A DNA stretch of 64,000 bases, from assembly GCA_964023205.1 (NCBI GenBank), contig OZ026833.1, positions 35,938,366 through 36,002,365 of the forward strand. The letters run 5' to 3'. The notes under the pieces were generated by a model, which searched no databases, was not told the DNA's origin, and worked only from the letters and a program-made list of their open reading frames with translations. Positions within the stretch are counted from its first letter, which is position 1. Each line of letters begins with the position of its first letter. The translations under genes were made by a program, and so were the position numbers. Positions 43,201-53,148 of the stretch are shown one piece after another. Origin of the DNA: Lutraria lutraria. Taxonomy: Eukaryota > Mollusca > Bivalvia > Venerida > Mactridae.

Positions 43201-45370
43201 CCAATTCTGCATTAAAATTTATGAGCATTTCAAAAACCAAAATTTGCAATCGTAAATATCTTTAAGATCGTAATTGGATATCATTATGTTGATCTACACA
43301 TTTTACAAACGTTTATGGTCGCAAAACCCTGTGAGTTTGTATGACTTGAGTTATGATGAATCGTATTAAGTTTTTATTAATGATTGTGGTTAAGTTGAAT
43401 TATTTATGTTTCGCAACTTCGGAAATTATGTCGTAATTTATCGAATTAGAACATATACATGTATCGCCAACGAGTATATTTTATTAGAACTGACTCTTCA
43501 CGACAATGTATCACAATTATATGTAAATGTCAAACAGTTAAAGTCATGATATTTCGGTTGAGATTTCTTTATTGTTTAATTAAAAATACCGTTTATTGCC
43601 GGTGATCCTTGGATCGATTTAAACACCTTCTTGTGCAAACCACAGGCTACCGGCGTGTGATAACAGCAAAATAAAGTTTCAAAAAAATATATTATAGAGT
43701 AAAGGTATAGAACTCCTGGGCTCAGAAATCACACCGGTCGTGTTCATCAAGACCCTGTTGTAACAATTCTGAACCGATTCTTAAAAGCCCGATGTTTTGA
43801 TGTCTAAAACCCCACCCTAGAGATAACCGTATTCGTCTAAATCCCCACCCTAGAGTCTACTTGGTCTATCAAATGCGACATGGATGTAAAACCCAGCCAA
43901 AGTCTATTTCCCGGGACCCGGAGTCATTAAGTTTATCAAATTCCCGCCTTTCGAAAATGGTCTTCTGTCTAAAGTCCCGTGTATGCCCGCCGCCGCCCCC
44001 CCACCCCCCACGGCGGGCAAAATACAGTTGCGCTCTGTCTACACACGGCATAGACAGAAAGGCCGATTTTTAACGGTAACAAAAGGTTGCTGTAGTTTTG
44101 TAGATTCTAAATGATAAAACTAAGGCATTTTCATAGTTAACAATATTTTATCAATCAAGACCAAAGCACCCCCATTCAGAAAATTGTAATCTTATTGTTC
44201 CAGGTTAGCCGAGGAGCGGAGTGCATCATGCTGTCAAAGGCCTTCTTTGCGAAACATGCTAACGAAGTAGTAAAGAAACATATACGAGAATCTGTGAGAG
44301 CTTACCCAGCTGAAGAAATATTCCAAAACAACTTACAGGTAACTAATGTCGCTACTTAGTATCAAATAGTCCTTTGAAATCCGCGCAATAAATTATCTCC
44401 CTTGACAACACGAAATCATTACCGTTGGAAAGGCAATCTCTACCCAGAGTTATCGTTCGTTGTCCCTCACGTGTATGTGAGGGGTAATGAACGAAAACAG
44501 TTACTATGTATAGAGATTGTTAGAAAGGGAGAAAATCGCTGTATGTTACTAAGCTTGACGTCGTTTAGAGGCAAGATGTTCTTCGGTCAACTTCATAATA
44601 GTTCGCTCAAAATGTGATAAAAGATATAAGTAATCAAGAAAATTACTGAACAGTGTTAAAAGGCTTCAAAATGCATTCAAACTTACCGAGCATTATCGAA
44701 ATCTACAAAAGCCCTAGTTCAGGTAAATGACCGAATACATGAATAGTCATTGAATACATCTACATTGTATATCAACAGCTATTCAAATAAGGCTGCCTGG
44801 ATCGGTGTCACGTGATTCCCCACTCTGCACAAGCAGTCTAGAATCAAAGGGGTTTGTCACGAAAAAAAAACCAAAACAATTTTTTTTGCCATGTAACCCA
44901 TATATATATATTATATATATATGGTTTACCTGTAAAAAAATGTTTTTGGATTTTTTTTTCGTGACAAACCCCTTTGTCTAGAATAACACAAATTTCTCAA
45001 TATGTACATTAAGGAAACAGGAAAATGATAGAAGACTAATATGTTTGACACCCAGTCTCTACAGTTGATGTCGCACTATGCTGTCCATACTAAATGAATT
45101 TTAACGCATCATGCTGGTTCATTGATCACAGTTCAAAAGTGATAGTGATGGTCCGGTCTCTTATAATTTCGCTCAATAAAAAAGTGGTAAAAACTCTTCA
45201 TGAAGGTGCAATTATCGAAAAATATGTTATTGGAAGCATTATCAGCACCATGCTTTTTATTTTTATTTATCTTTTCACAGATTAAAGAAGACTGGATTAT
45301 GTACAAGAAAGTTATGCTGAATGACGTCACCAGTCAGATTTATGAAAACTCAAACAGATTTAGTGTATAA
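19265..45370 (+). CDS. CNBD2: Cyclic nucleotide-binding domain-containing protein, CNBD2-like (18 exons, 709 aa)
   Basis: Exons: 19265-19634, 20969-21198, 21632-21705, 25624-25753, 26371-26445, 27289-27377, 27716-27789, 28353-28441, 28813-28961, 29506-29583, 30082-30142, 31217-31331, 33140-33213, 37841-37924, 38527-38679, 40984-41043, 44204-44338, 45281-45370. They sum to 2130 nt in one frame with AG/GT at every border. Residues 1-290 are charged and probably disordered. The first cyclic-nucleotide-binding fold (about 293-426) has VAPKRIIIRQGHFAENFYFI and an intact phosphate-binding cassette, FGELALL...KRTATV, with Glu378 for the ribose and Arg387 for the phosphate. A second CNB-like fold (about 453-660) starts WIYIVKSGSCVVFKKL. 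It is split by a polar insert and its cassette (DAFGLDSIQF) lacks the Glu/Arg pair. No catalytic, kinase or channel domain follows. CNBD2 in vertebrates is a testis protein needed for sperm flagellum bending; conservation of that role is inference. It is longer than human CNBD2 (576 aa). Confidence 0.9.
20656..20868. mobile_element. Pogo-like foldback repeat family A, copy 2, with nested perfect inverted repeat
   Basis: The left end is TACAGTAAAACCTCTCCAGA, as in other family A copies. Inside, 20718-20769 (starting CAAAATTTCCCTAAGTTGAT) is an exact reverse complement of 20809-20860, giving 52 bp per arm around a 39-nt loop. The copy ends about 100 bp before exon 2 of the CNBD2-like gene. Confidence 0.8.
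22855..22940 (+). mobile_element. Partial SINE, same family as 25905-26145
   Basis: It shares GATAGAGGG-CGTGGGT-GAGCCCAGCTACCGACCATG and TCTCTTTATGTGAG with the copy at 25905-26145. The tRNA-like 5' half is decayed. Confidence 0.6.
23759..23953 (-). pseudogene. Unrecognised minus-strand open segment in CNBD2-like intron 3
   Basis: A 64-codon minus-strand frame reads MIYQVKTKPPDGGQHVDKSV, then APKKSEAKLESLPLNETNTV, and stops at 23759. Its composition looks protein-like, but there is no recognised domain, no splice partner and no promoter. It could be transposon debris in the same orientation as the segment at 24350-24580. Confidence 0.25.
24350..24580 (-). pseudogene. Minus-strand coding debris with an internal duplicated acidic motif
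   Basis: On the minus strand a frame reads SDVVEQDQPVEPNSEIVDIL. After a frame change a diverged second copy reads SDVVYEVVEQPVELNNEIVH. The two copies are direct DNA repeats about 120-125 bp apart and lie in different frames. Similarity is strongest at the protein level, suggesting a former coding exon of a repeat-containing protein. The family is unknown. Confidence 0.35.
25905..26145 (+). mobile_element. tRNA-derived SINE
   Basis: The head has an A-box-like GTGGTCGAGTGGTTAAGG, followed by GCTGACTTCAAATCAATGTA and a body ending near GGGGCGTAAAACTCGACCCA. The same family lies inverted at 57955-58195 and in fragments at 22855-22940 and 37441-37530. Confidence 0.75.
26655..26774. mobile_element. 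Pogo-like foldback repeat family A, copy 3
   Basis: The right end reads AGGAGCGCTCTGGAGTGGTT then GTACTGTA, the inverse of the family A head. The left part (CAAAGCAATTCCCTTTGCGA) resembles copy 4 at 47790. Confidence 0.55.
27985..28262 (+). mobile_element. tRNA-derived SINE of a second family
   Basis: A tRNA-like head (CTGGTTAGCTTAGTGGTTAG, GAGCGTCGAACCCCGGG) is followed by a body ending GTTGAAAATGGCGTTAAATC and an A-rich tail. It sits in CNBD2-like intron 7. Confidence 0.7.
29261..29448. mobile_element. Pogo-like foldback repeat family B, full copy
   Basis: The left end TACAATCAAACATGTGTTAG and the right end GTTTACATGTTTGACTGTA are inverted repeats about 188 bp apart. The inside holds GCGGCCAC and AGGGTGGCC and a C-rich run at 29349-29373. 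Confidence 0.7.
30811..31035 (+). mobile_element. tRNA-derived SINE
   Basis: The head ACCGTGGTCGAGTGGTTAAG with GTGTCCACCTTCGGGGCGGG and ATTCGAACCC carries A- and B-box-like segments. The body follows to about 31035, in CNBD2-like intron 11. Confidence 0.7.
31890..32405. repeat. Diverged tandem duplication, unit about 250 bp
   Basis: Landmarks recur in order: GCGTTTCGCA, AATCCTCCGCT, TTCAGYAAT, GTGAAACACCC followed by GATTT, and a TGTGATAC/CACGTGA end. The first set runs from about 31898 and the second from about 32156. It lies in CNBD2-like intron 12. Confidence 0.6.
32564..32587. repeat. Short hairpin
   Basis: GGCTTGGAGC and GCTCCAAGCC form a perfect 10-bp stem around CGTA. There is no downstream T run and no neighbouring operon, so a bacterial-type terminator is not implied. 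Confidence 0.7.
32763..32940 (+). mobile_element. SINE with conserved central domain
   Basis: It begins CCTCCATGGTTATGGTCTCT with a tRNA-like start. It contains GTGTGTGGTTCTCCCATGTG, then AAGCCTGGTGTCTGCCCC and ACCTGGAAAAGTC. This central motif also occurs at 42307-42365 and, inverted, near 51380, 57290 and 58445. Confidence 0.6.
33480..33660. repeat. Two-copy tandem repeat, unit about 65 bp
   Basis: GTCACTTTTCCCCC, TGTCTTCAGGTATAATTAAA and CCATACATTCTTGG are followed by a second, slightly diverged set ending TCATACAGTCTTGGCAATTT. Confidence 0.6.
33735..33960. repeat. Degenerate minisatellite, unit about 34 bp
   Basis: AACTCAGAAATATGAACATA followed by CAGACGTAAGTAT recurs about six times with indels. 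It lies in CNBD2-like intron 13 upstream of the 37-bp array. Confidence 0.7.
35112..37089. repeat. 37-bp minisatellite/satellite array, about 53 units
   Basis: The unit starts GACGTGCTATTCTCACGACA and ends CCGTTTGCAAATAAAAC. Variants are T/C at the fourth position after ACGTG, CTCACGAC/CTTACGAC, AAAT/AGAT and GTTTGC/GCTTGT. A marker variant, AAACAAAGTG, occurs at about 35961 and again 666 bp (18 units) later, so the array also has a higher-order repeat. It lies wholly inside CNBD2-like intron 13. A 37-bp unit shifts frame each repeat, so apparent ORFs in it are not genes. Confidence 0.97.
37441..37530 (-). mobile_element. SINE fragment, minus strand
   Basis: GGGCTCGAACCCACGACCCT through GTTACAGTGATTTGGAATCA and ACCACTCGACCACGGAA is the inverse of the tRNA-like head seen at 25905 and 58195. 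Confidence 0.7.
39119..40838. repeat. 34-bp minisatellite array, about 50 units, with a 39-bp variant block
   Basis: The consensus unit runs CTGATTCTCCACTTTGTCCT then ATTCTTCCATATAT. Two polymorphic positions (TTCAC/TCCAC and ATCTG/ATCGG) make patterns repeating every four units (136 bp) in 39324-39732. The last four units (about 40660-40830) carry an extra GATTC, making them 39 bp. The array lies inside CNBD2-like intron 15. Small apparent ORFs come from the ATCGG variant removing a TGA. Confidence 0.97.
41110..41560. repeat. ACGTC-rich cluster in CNBD2-like intron 16
   Basis: The pentamer ACGTC occurs about twelve times on the plus strand in roughly 450 bp, often as AACGTCGTT or TGACGTCA. 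A 63-codon open frame across it is repetitive (VVDVDVV) and unsupported by splice sites. Confidence 0.7.
42240..42400 (+). mobile_element. SINE fragment with conserved central domain
   Basis: A B-box-like GAGTTCGAACCC is followed by GGTGGTTCTACCCGGGTGCA, GCCTGGTGTCTTC and AAAGCTAGAAAAGTTC. The central part matches the copies near 32860 and, inverted, 58445. Confidence 0.6.
44837..44984. mobile_element. hAT-like palindromic MITE with exact 8-bp target-site duplication
   Basis: TCTAGAAT at 44837-44844 and 44977-44984 is the target duplication. Between them, 44845-44870 (CAAAGGGGTTTGTCACGAAA...) is an exact inverse of 44951-44976. The interior, with an AT run, is also nearly self-complementary, so the 132-bp element folds into one hairpin. 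An 8-bp duplication is the hallmark of hAT transposases. It sits in the last intron of the CNBD2-like gene. Confidence 0.85.
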
Positions 45371-45644
45371 ATGTGTGCGTGTGTAAATGCTTAGGAACTT
45401 TTTATCGATATTATTCCAATGCAATATTTGGCATTAGACAATTTGAATATTGGTAGTGTTAAAAGACCGTGTGATCTGTGAATTATTTTTATTATATTAT
45501 TTTAATGCATAAAACTGTGATATAGATCTATCTAAGTTTTTTATTCATGTTTTGTTAAATAATCAGAAAACATCGAGTCTTTTTGTTTGTTTATTTATGG
45601 TCCAATTTAATGCCATAAATCTTTTTGGCTCACGTGTCCATGAT
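45371..45644. other. Shared 3' region between two convergent genes
   Basis: Only 274 bp separate the CNBD2-like stop (45368-45370, plus strand) from the acid ceramidase stop (45645-45647, minus strand). A minus-strand AATAAA lies at 45590-45595, 50 bp past the ceramidase stop, and another near 45539-45544. I see no canonical plus-strand AATAAA here. Confidence 0.6.
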
Positions 45645-48600
45645 TTAAAAAGGGTCACATGGATCCGGACAATATTGCAGCCACGCCTCCAAGTGTCCAC
45701 TGTCCACTTGCATCAAAGCGCTGTAGGTCGTCAACTGAAACAGAATCAAGGCAAGCCGGTAATCATTGGTATAATTGAGAATTATCATATGATTACTGTT
45801 AACATGAAAAGTGCTATGTGAATTCCCAAAATTTATAACACAATCCATCATGGGAACTAAAATGTTAGATCTTAGGAATCAGATGTTTATTGGTCCAACC
45901 CCAACCTCGAAAAACACCGTCTTCTGTAACGATCCTTATTATAGCATGCATATTATTCGTGTTCTATACCTGTAAGATCACTTGGTTTAGTCTTTGATAA
46001 CATTTTATTACAAGCACGTGACTTCCACAGAGCGAGCTGTAAAGATGCTTCTTATGGTGTATGATGTAAAATGTAACTATGTGCACTATAAGCAAGGAAG
46101 AATTACTTAAAAACCGCATCAAGTACTAATATTCCACCGTCCAGGGAGTCATCTATATAAAACGGGTACACAAGAATTTACAACAACGAAACGAAAATAA
46201 TTGACACATACATTCATTATATATGTATACGGTTTACCTTATTCAACACAGGTTTCGATGACAACACATCAAACAGTCCGGACAATCCCACTCCCTGAAA
46301 ATGTAATTATTTATTTTATTTCATACGTAGACCATGACTAATTGTGCATTTTGTAGTACAGGGTGTCCTAAAAGAAAGGTAACACTTTCATGCATGTTTA
46401 ATGTCCTTGTGTGAAGAGGATGAAAGGTAGCCACACCAGAAATTTAAAAAAAATACTAAAACGACGTCATTGATGAAAAATGCACTGTTGTTTTGTACTA
46501 AACTGCAAATTCTGAAGATATTTATAAGATTCTCTGACACAAAAAACTTACATTTTTTATCTACATATCTATATAAATAGTATGTATCCATCTGCAATTT
46601 AAAGGGACATTAAACATGTATTTCTTTTGGGACACCCTGTACATTAATGTGTGTTGGTACATTTAAATAAGAACTGTAGAATGCCTATTATAATAACAGA
46701 CAGTATACAACAGAACACGCATGTAGTAAATTCAAGGGAAACGAAGACTATGTTCGGGGGGAATAACTTGACCGTAAGCTTAACTGTCGCATATTTATAA
46801 CTGTTTCATTTAGCTACTCTATTCAAAGAATGAAATAATTACAATACAGTATAATATCAAACCTTGTCTTAAAAACCACCTCACTTAACACTATCTAATG
46901 GAATTAAACATAAAGCAATTAAAGTCAACCTTGAGAAAATGTACCCTTGTGAATAGAGAACACTTTGTGAACGAGGTCTGCTCTTTATCCCACTATTAAT
47001 AAGGTAGACTTAATAAACTCATGGCGCGACTATACCTCCATTCGTTCTTAGATAACCTCTGTTCGTAAGTTTAAATTAATTCGCTTGTAAATATGTTACG
47101 CGTATTTAAGAGATTGTTTAACCTTAGAACCCATTTGCTCCATGCACGCAATCGCTGGTCCACGTCTATTGTCAAGAAATAACGGGTTTTTCCAGTGATC
47201 GTAGTTAGTTTCCAAGACATACCAACCGCCTGCTGTCTTGTCCGTCATTGGCCAGATGTCTGTACCATTAACTTCTCGGTTTCTTGTGATGACAACACCC
47301 TAAATGTACAAAATATTTAGTAAAACTAAATACGTACATTATAATTTATAGGAGTACACTCAATATTATTCAGGATCGTAGGTAGTGATACGCCCTTACG
47401 TACATGTGTAACATCAATTTATTCAGAGAAAATATAAATATGGCTAAATAAATCAGTGCAGAATTCGTGTTTTATTCAGTGTCAGTTGAAGTTCATTAAA
47501 ATGAAAATCAAGGGCGATTACTCAGTGTTTCCACATTTGAGGTATACCGGTTGAAAAAATATTACCTCCCCAGGTTTGGTACCACCAAGTATGAAGTAAG
47601 CAGGCGCGATCATTTGTGTCTTAGCGAGTTTATCACGTGCATCAGCAAAGTCAACAGCCGTCTCCATTGTCTCTCTACTGAGGAAACTCATCCAATGACC
47701 CTTCTTGTCTCGAATCCATTCCAAGATTCCTAGATATGTATAAAAGTTACAACAGATCACAATTGAAGTGGATTCCTAGTGAACCGAAATACAACATCTC
47801 TCCAAAGCAACACTCGCTATGAGTAGCAAAATTTTGTTGTTGGTGCGTGATTGTTGCTTTGGAGAGGTTAAATTAGTAGTTAAATCATGCAGTGGGAAAC
47901 AATCATGCTGTTTTAAGGGAGGTTGTTGCTCAAGAGAGGGTCGCTCTGGAAAGGTTTTACTGTACTCATAACAATGAACAAAGAACGATGTAATGAGGGG
48001 GAGCATTAAATGTTTCATTATATCCGAGCTCTCTCCAGTCATATAATTATATTATTGATACTAACATATTTACTAACGGTGTTTTTACAAATTATACGCC
48101 GATGAAATAGTCTGATATAAGAATACTATCTGTATACACAGTAGATCTATATGTGCGTGAATATTAAGATAAACATCAGAGCCAGTTTTGATATAATTGC
48201 ACGTTGACCAGTCTTGTTGTAAATGAAAACGTCAAATCAAGATACATCTATTTGTACGTTCGGAGAAAGAGACAATACAAATATACTTGTACATCACCCA
48301 TTTACCCTAGCTTTGTGTTCAGAAATGATGACAAAAGCCACTTTCTAATTCTGTTTATTTGGCATCGAATTAAGTTAACGAAACGTTGAAAATAAGAATA
48401 TCTTTATAGGGAAATGTTTTGTACTCTTGGACTTACCCAAATATCCACCATCTACACTGAATCTTTCGTCCATGCTGAATGTAAATTTGTTCTAAAAATA
48501 TATGATAGAACAGTCCAGTTTCTATAAAAACAATACTTTCTACATAATGTCCGTTGACAAATTGTATTACTAAGTAACTAAAATTGTAAATTATCAAATA

Positions 48601-51600
48601 ATGTTTTGTCGAAGTTTTGCAAAGTTTAAGGACAATACAAACGGAACAATTTTCTTGGAAAGATTAAATACGATAGTAAGATAGTAATTATTATCAAAGA
48701 TTATCTTGAGTCACGGTATAGAGAAACAATTTCAATTGCATTCCTACCGTAAGGGGCAAGAGCTCGAGCCCAATGACTTTCAGCTTTCTAAATAGGCTCA
48801 TTTGTTCATACGAGTGTCTTCGAAACAAAACATTTTTAGCACATACTCACTGGTTTGATAGCTGTCAGGACCCCAACATAGCCGGCATAATTGATTGATT
48901 TAAATATAGTTTTCCCTCCTCTCTGCCAGTTTAGATTGACAATAGAAGGCCGTAATACATCAGTTAGTTCCCATGTACGATTCTTGATATCCCATCTACA
49001 ATTCGCAACATCTAAAATGTCTATCAACTATCGCATTAACAAAATAATTATATGGTTTCAAAATTAGCAATTTCGAACCTTTTGAACTATTTTTTGTAGT
49101 GATTGAACAGGAAGTGAATGCTATCCGGTTTTTCATTTCCAGTGTAACTCTTTCTGATTTACGGTAACTCTGTATTCGTCCGCTAACGCAGCGAATACAA
49201 AAAAAACAGTCTGTTGAATATTCAAGGCCTTAAAAAACTGCCGACATTGAATTGTCATTGGTCTACATTTAATGAACCAGGTACTTCTTAAAATCTCACT
49301 TACGAAAATATTGTAATACAAGATGAAGATATTTATGAGGATGTTAATGAAATCGACGATGATGATAACGTAAATAATGAAGATCATCACGGTGATGGCG
49401 CTAAAGATACTTAGAGAAATTGTGATGATAGTGTTGCAAAAAGTATTTGAGTGATCTAAAAGAACCGTACCCAAGGAAAAGACCAAAGTCGAGATTTCTG
49501 ACGTGGTACATTTTACCATTGAGGTCATGTGACACAATCGATGTACATACCGTGAACAACTCATAGAAGATGTTATATATGAAAAGATCACCTAGAAATA
49601 CAATAAGTACATAATATTATATACAGTGATTCAGTATTTTTGTTTTGTAATTCTCACAGTTATAACGAGTACATGTATGTATAATAGTATACCCTTTGCA
49701 ACCCGTTTAGAGAGCGTAAATGGTATTTAATGAAGAAAACAGTGTCAGACGTACAAGATATGCTGGGTATAAATGTCTCTTTGGCATTCACTTGTTTGTA
49801 ATGCAATGGAATGTTGTTATATTGACAGATAAAATTAATAAAATGCCTTTCAATAAAGCAATTAAAATAGCCAACGAACGATACGACTAGTTGTTGTATG
49901 ATAGATAAATGTGGACTAAACAACAAAACACATGCATATAAAGTAACGAACTGTATTTGCCAACGTTTCGGCGTAACCACCTATATCAAGACATAATATG
50001 AAAATAAAGGACTACATTTTTGCCTAACACTGTTGTGCAATAGTAGTTCTTAAACTTGCTTTCAGAATAGCATTCTTAATTACGAGTACAACCTATGTAC
50101 TACAAGTTTTGTGTTTTTGGAAGGACATATTGGAAAGTACCACATTCTTCAAGGTCAATCATCTCCCAACATTGATCACGATGTGTCGGCTGTATGTAGA
50201 GTGTGGAGACACGGGTTAACGGATGACAATATAGCTTTGAGATAAACTGGCAACGATTTGAATAAAATTTCGGAATTCGAACTAAAACTTACCAACATAC
50301 ATTCCTGTAGCATTAGCCATCCCTTTGATTTCATCTCGGTATGGATTGGGTAAAGCATTGTCTATATTATCCTGATAATTGAAAAAATGGGCAAAATTAT
50401 TATTTCCTATCAGTCTATCACCCGAAATATGGTACTTTGCCGTTTCTCACAAATGTATTTCGGTTCTTTCATGAATTATTAGTAAATCTATTTTAACAAT
50501 AAAACATGTTTTGAGTTTTACTGTGAAGAATTGTTAATTGCTTTCAATACTTGAACAATCCGCATCAACCGAGTACAAGAAATTAATTACTCCATATGTA
50601 ATTACGTACAACAAAGCATAAAGTATAGTAAAACTTACTCCTAGAAGATCTATGATGGAAATAATCTCGCCAGATCCCCACTCCATCAGAAATTTCTTAC
50701 ATTCTCTTAACACTGCATCGATCTGAAGATATATTTCGTGTCAGTGGGTTTAACACCGTTGTTCAACGATGGATCAGTTATATACGACAGACGGTTTAAC
50801 TAACACGTTTTCTTGGACTGTATTCTAAATAGTTCTAACTTTGAACTGTTTAGGTAGCTGACAACCTCTCCAAGTATAGATAAATATTGACGCTTTTGTC
50901 AATTTTCATAGAAGGGTGTGTACTGCCGCTAGCCCGCTACCGGGAAGCGAAACTCGACCGCCGGGTTACAAGTCCATGGAGCACACAAAGCACTAGACCA
51001 CGGTTGCGTCTAGAATCCGAAGATACATTTAGTTACTTATGAGGCTGTGTGAGGATTGGTGACAACCCCATTACATTTACATGCATAGCCCTGTCAATTA
51101 CTAATCCATCCACATTCCGCTTGAGATATAGCCACAGTTCTTAGGGAAGGTGACACAAATATTTCGGATAAATTGATTTGGTAACTGGAAAGTACTGGCG
51201 ACAATGCTGATTAGATGCATCGATATCTCTATGAAAGTTTAATATTAAAAGTGATCACTTCCATATACGTAATGCCGCAGTAAATGAAATATGGTTAGTA
51301 TTTATTTTTATCTGGTTTTCTTGTAGTTGTTTTTTACTGGGATTTATCGTCGCACCAACGGCCAAGGTCATTTGGCGACTTTTCCAGTTTTTGGCGATGG
51401 AGGAAGACCCAAAGCAGTCACATGGTTCGTACCAAGACCTTCCATAAACTAGCTAGACAGCTTCTTCACAGTGCTGAGGAGCTAGTGGTTACCTGTCAGA
51501 GACCATAATCGTCCGACCACAGAGACTCCAACTTCTTTGTCATATTAGCTAAAGAACTTAACATTTTTTATCACATCATTGGCTTATTTCTACAACTGCG

Positions 51601-53148
51601 TAACTCAATTTTTGTCGATATTGTGATTTTGGAAAAAAATCGACTCGACGAGCTCTTTACAAAGAATATACTTAACTGCTTCTAGATCTCCATTAAGAAG
51701 GTTTAATCCAAATTCCACAAACCCTTAATTCGCTTATTTACGCCAAACTTCAAAACTTAAAATGCGTTTTCTCTAAATGGGAAAAAATGACAAACGGGTT
51801 TGTAGAAATAAACCGACGACATTTTTCATGTTCGAGATATTTGCTTGTCGATTTGCAATAAAGCAAAATTGAAGAGCCGTCATCATTCAAATTGTTCCAT
51901 AAATGGTTGGCTACTAATTGTACCCCTCCATGGCAACTAAATGTTCAAATGTAGTTACGTACATGTGTGCGATTGATAAAAACAACATCATACCTCATCC
52001 CTTTTATCATAAGCAAGTTTCTGCCATCTTAGTGCCGGTGGTAAGTCAAGATTGACAACATATTCAGGAACTTTGTGTCTACAAATAGCAAAAGTAACAG
52101 TCATGTCAATGTGTAGTGCATTCATGAACCGAGTGCCTCATAATATATGCCATTGCACAATGTCAAAGGTACAAAGGTCATTATAAATAAGAAAATAAAA
52201 TGTATGTAAACATATCAAGAAGTCACAAAATTAGGATTTTCTTTAGGATGAAATACAACATTAATTAGTGACTTTTTTGGTCAATAAAATGCTGATATTC
52301 CTGAACGTTGTTTGTACCATGAAACGCCGTTACATTCAAGCAACGTGAATCAAAATTTAACGCACTACATTCATACTTGTACTTACTTTAATGGAGGAGG
52401 GTACTTTCCCTGGACGCACGTGTCGTTGGACTGTCGTAAAAACAATAGAAACAATTATATTTTCGTTATGTGACGTTTTGTTTATATAAACGCGACTAAA
52501 ATTTAGTAGACTGCAATTTATTAAATACGCTTTTTATGTGCTTACATGATGAAAGGACAATGTATTAAATATTTAGGTTGATATTCGTGAGTCTTGACGC
52601 AAAATGTTTTGGAGGGGGTTAAAATGGCTTCAAGAGCCACTATTTGTTATGATGAATGAAGACCCAAGGCGTACATCTGAGAAGAACCGTCGATCTTCCA
52701 TAAGCTATATGGACAGCTTCCTCTCATGTGATTATTTTCTAACCCCGTGTGGGATTCGAACTCACAGAGGATATGGACTAAAGGACGAAATCTTGGACCA
52801 CTTGACCACGGAGGCCTTTGAAACAAACTTGGATGTAAATGTTAATAACAACAAGAGTGCCGCTAGCGGTGCCGACGCTCGCCTGTTTACTGCCTAATAA
52901 AAGATGAAATTTCATGTTGCTACCTCTTATAGTTTCTGAGTTATAAGCTACATTTAGGTCTTTGCATGAGGCAGACGCCGCAGTGATCAAAAACATACGA
53001 GCTAAAACAATCATAAAGATGAAACTTAACTGTCATTTGAGTATACAAAGGAATACTTTATGATTTCTGAGTTATAATATTGTCTTACCTGTGCGAAGAC
53101 TACGGCTCCAAGAGCAAATATAACACAAATCTGAAACATTGCTGCCAT
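45645..53148 (-). CDS. ASAH1: Acid ceramidase, complete 12-exon gene (386 aa), copy 1
   Basis: Minus-strand exons, 5' to 3': 53148-53089, 52430-52387, 52078-51994, 50722-50639, 50371-50293, 49591-49471, 48995-48851, 48491-48437, 47729-47566, 47299-47123, 46294-46238, 45734-45645. They total 1161 nt in one frame. Residues 1-19 form a signal peptide ([19 protein letters not shown]). The enzyme hydrolyses ceramide to sphingosine and fatty acid in lysosomes. The precursor cuts itself before the catalytic Cys. Cys133 lies in [10 protein letters not shown], with Arg149 and Asp152 in VRNLDFG, Asn311 in TNYDHW and Arg324 in DNRRGP, all at the spacings of human acid ceramidase. The Cys25/Cys331 and C-terminal CPDPC (379/383) disulfide cysteines are kept. 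Human ASAH1 has 395 aa. NAAA is the nearest alternative, but the FLGWDI, YLGILEW and CPDPC motifs favour acid ceramidase. AATAAA lies 50 bp downstream. Confidence 0.93.
46356..46642. mobile_element. MITE with ACAGGGTGTCC ends
   Basis: GTACAGGGTGTCC at 46356-46368 is exactly inverted at 46630-46642, and the symmetry continues with one mismatch through AAAAGAAA. If TA is the target duplication, the element starts CAGGGTGTCC, as in many Tc1/mariner-like MITEs (inference). About 287 bp, in ceramidase copy 1 intron 10. Confidence 0.75.
47790..47964. mobile_element. Pogo-like foldback repeat family A, copy 4
   Basis: TACAACATCTCTCCAAAGCA at the left is inverted relative to the right end (GGTCGCTCTGGAAAGGTTTT, ACTGTA). 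It lies in ceramidase copy 1, in the intron between exons 47729-47566 and 48491-48437. Confidence 0.65.
50930..51010 (-). mobile_element. SINE head, minus strand
   Basis: CGGGAAGCGAAACTCGACCG, CCGGGTTACAAG and GCACTAGACCACGGTTGCG form an inverted tRNA-like head with B and A boxes. Confidence 0.55.
51335..51535 (-). mobile_element. SINE fragment with conserved central domain, minus strand
   Basis: CAACGGCCAAGGTCATTTGG, then CTTTTCCAG and GATGGAGGAAGACCC, matches the inverse of the central domain near 32860 and 42310. The right part (CTTCCATAAACTAGCTAGAC) matches 52690-52720 and 58495-58515. Confidence 0.55.
52636..52815 (-). mobile_element. SINE fragment, minus strand
   Basis: GAAGACCCAAGGCGTACATC, CTTCCATAAGCTATATGGAC and GGGATTCGAACTCACAGAGG are shared in order with 51400-51480 and 58460-58520. 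It makes up most of a 97-codon open frame here, which I therefore do not call a gene. Confidence 0.6.

Noticed and set aside
49133..49591. 152-codon minus-strand open frame
   Set aside because: It overlaps the catalytic exon of ceramidase copy 1 in the wrong frame. The correct frame carries the FTVCTSIV motif.
52604..52897. 97-codon plus-strand open frame
   Set aside because: Most of it is a SINE shared with 51335-51535 and 58420-58620.
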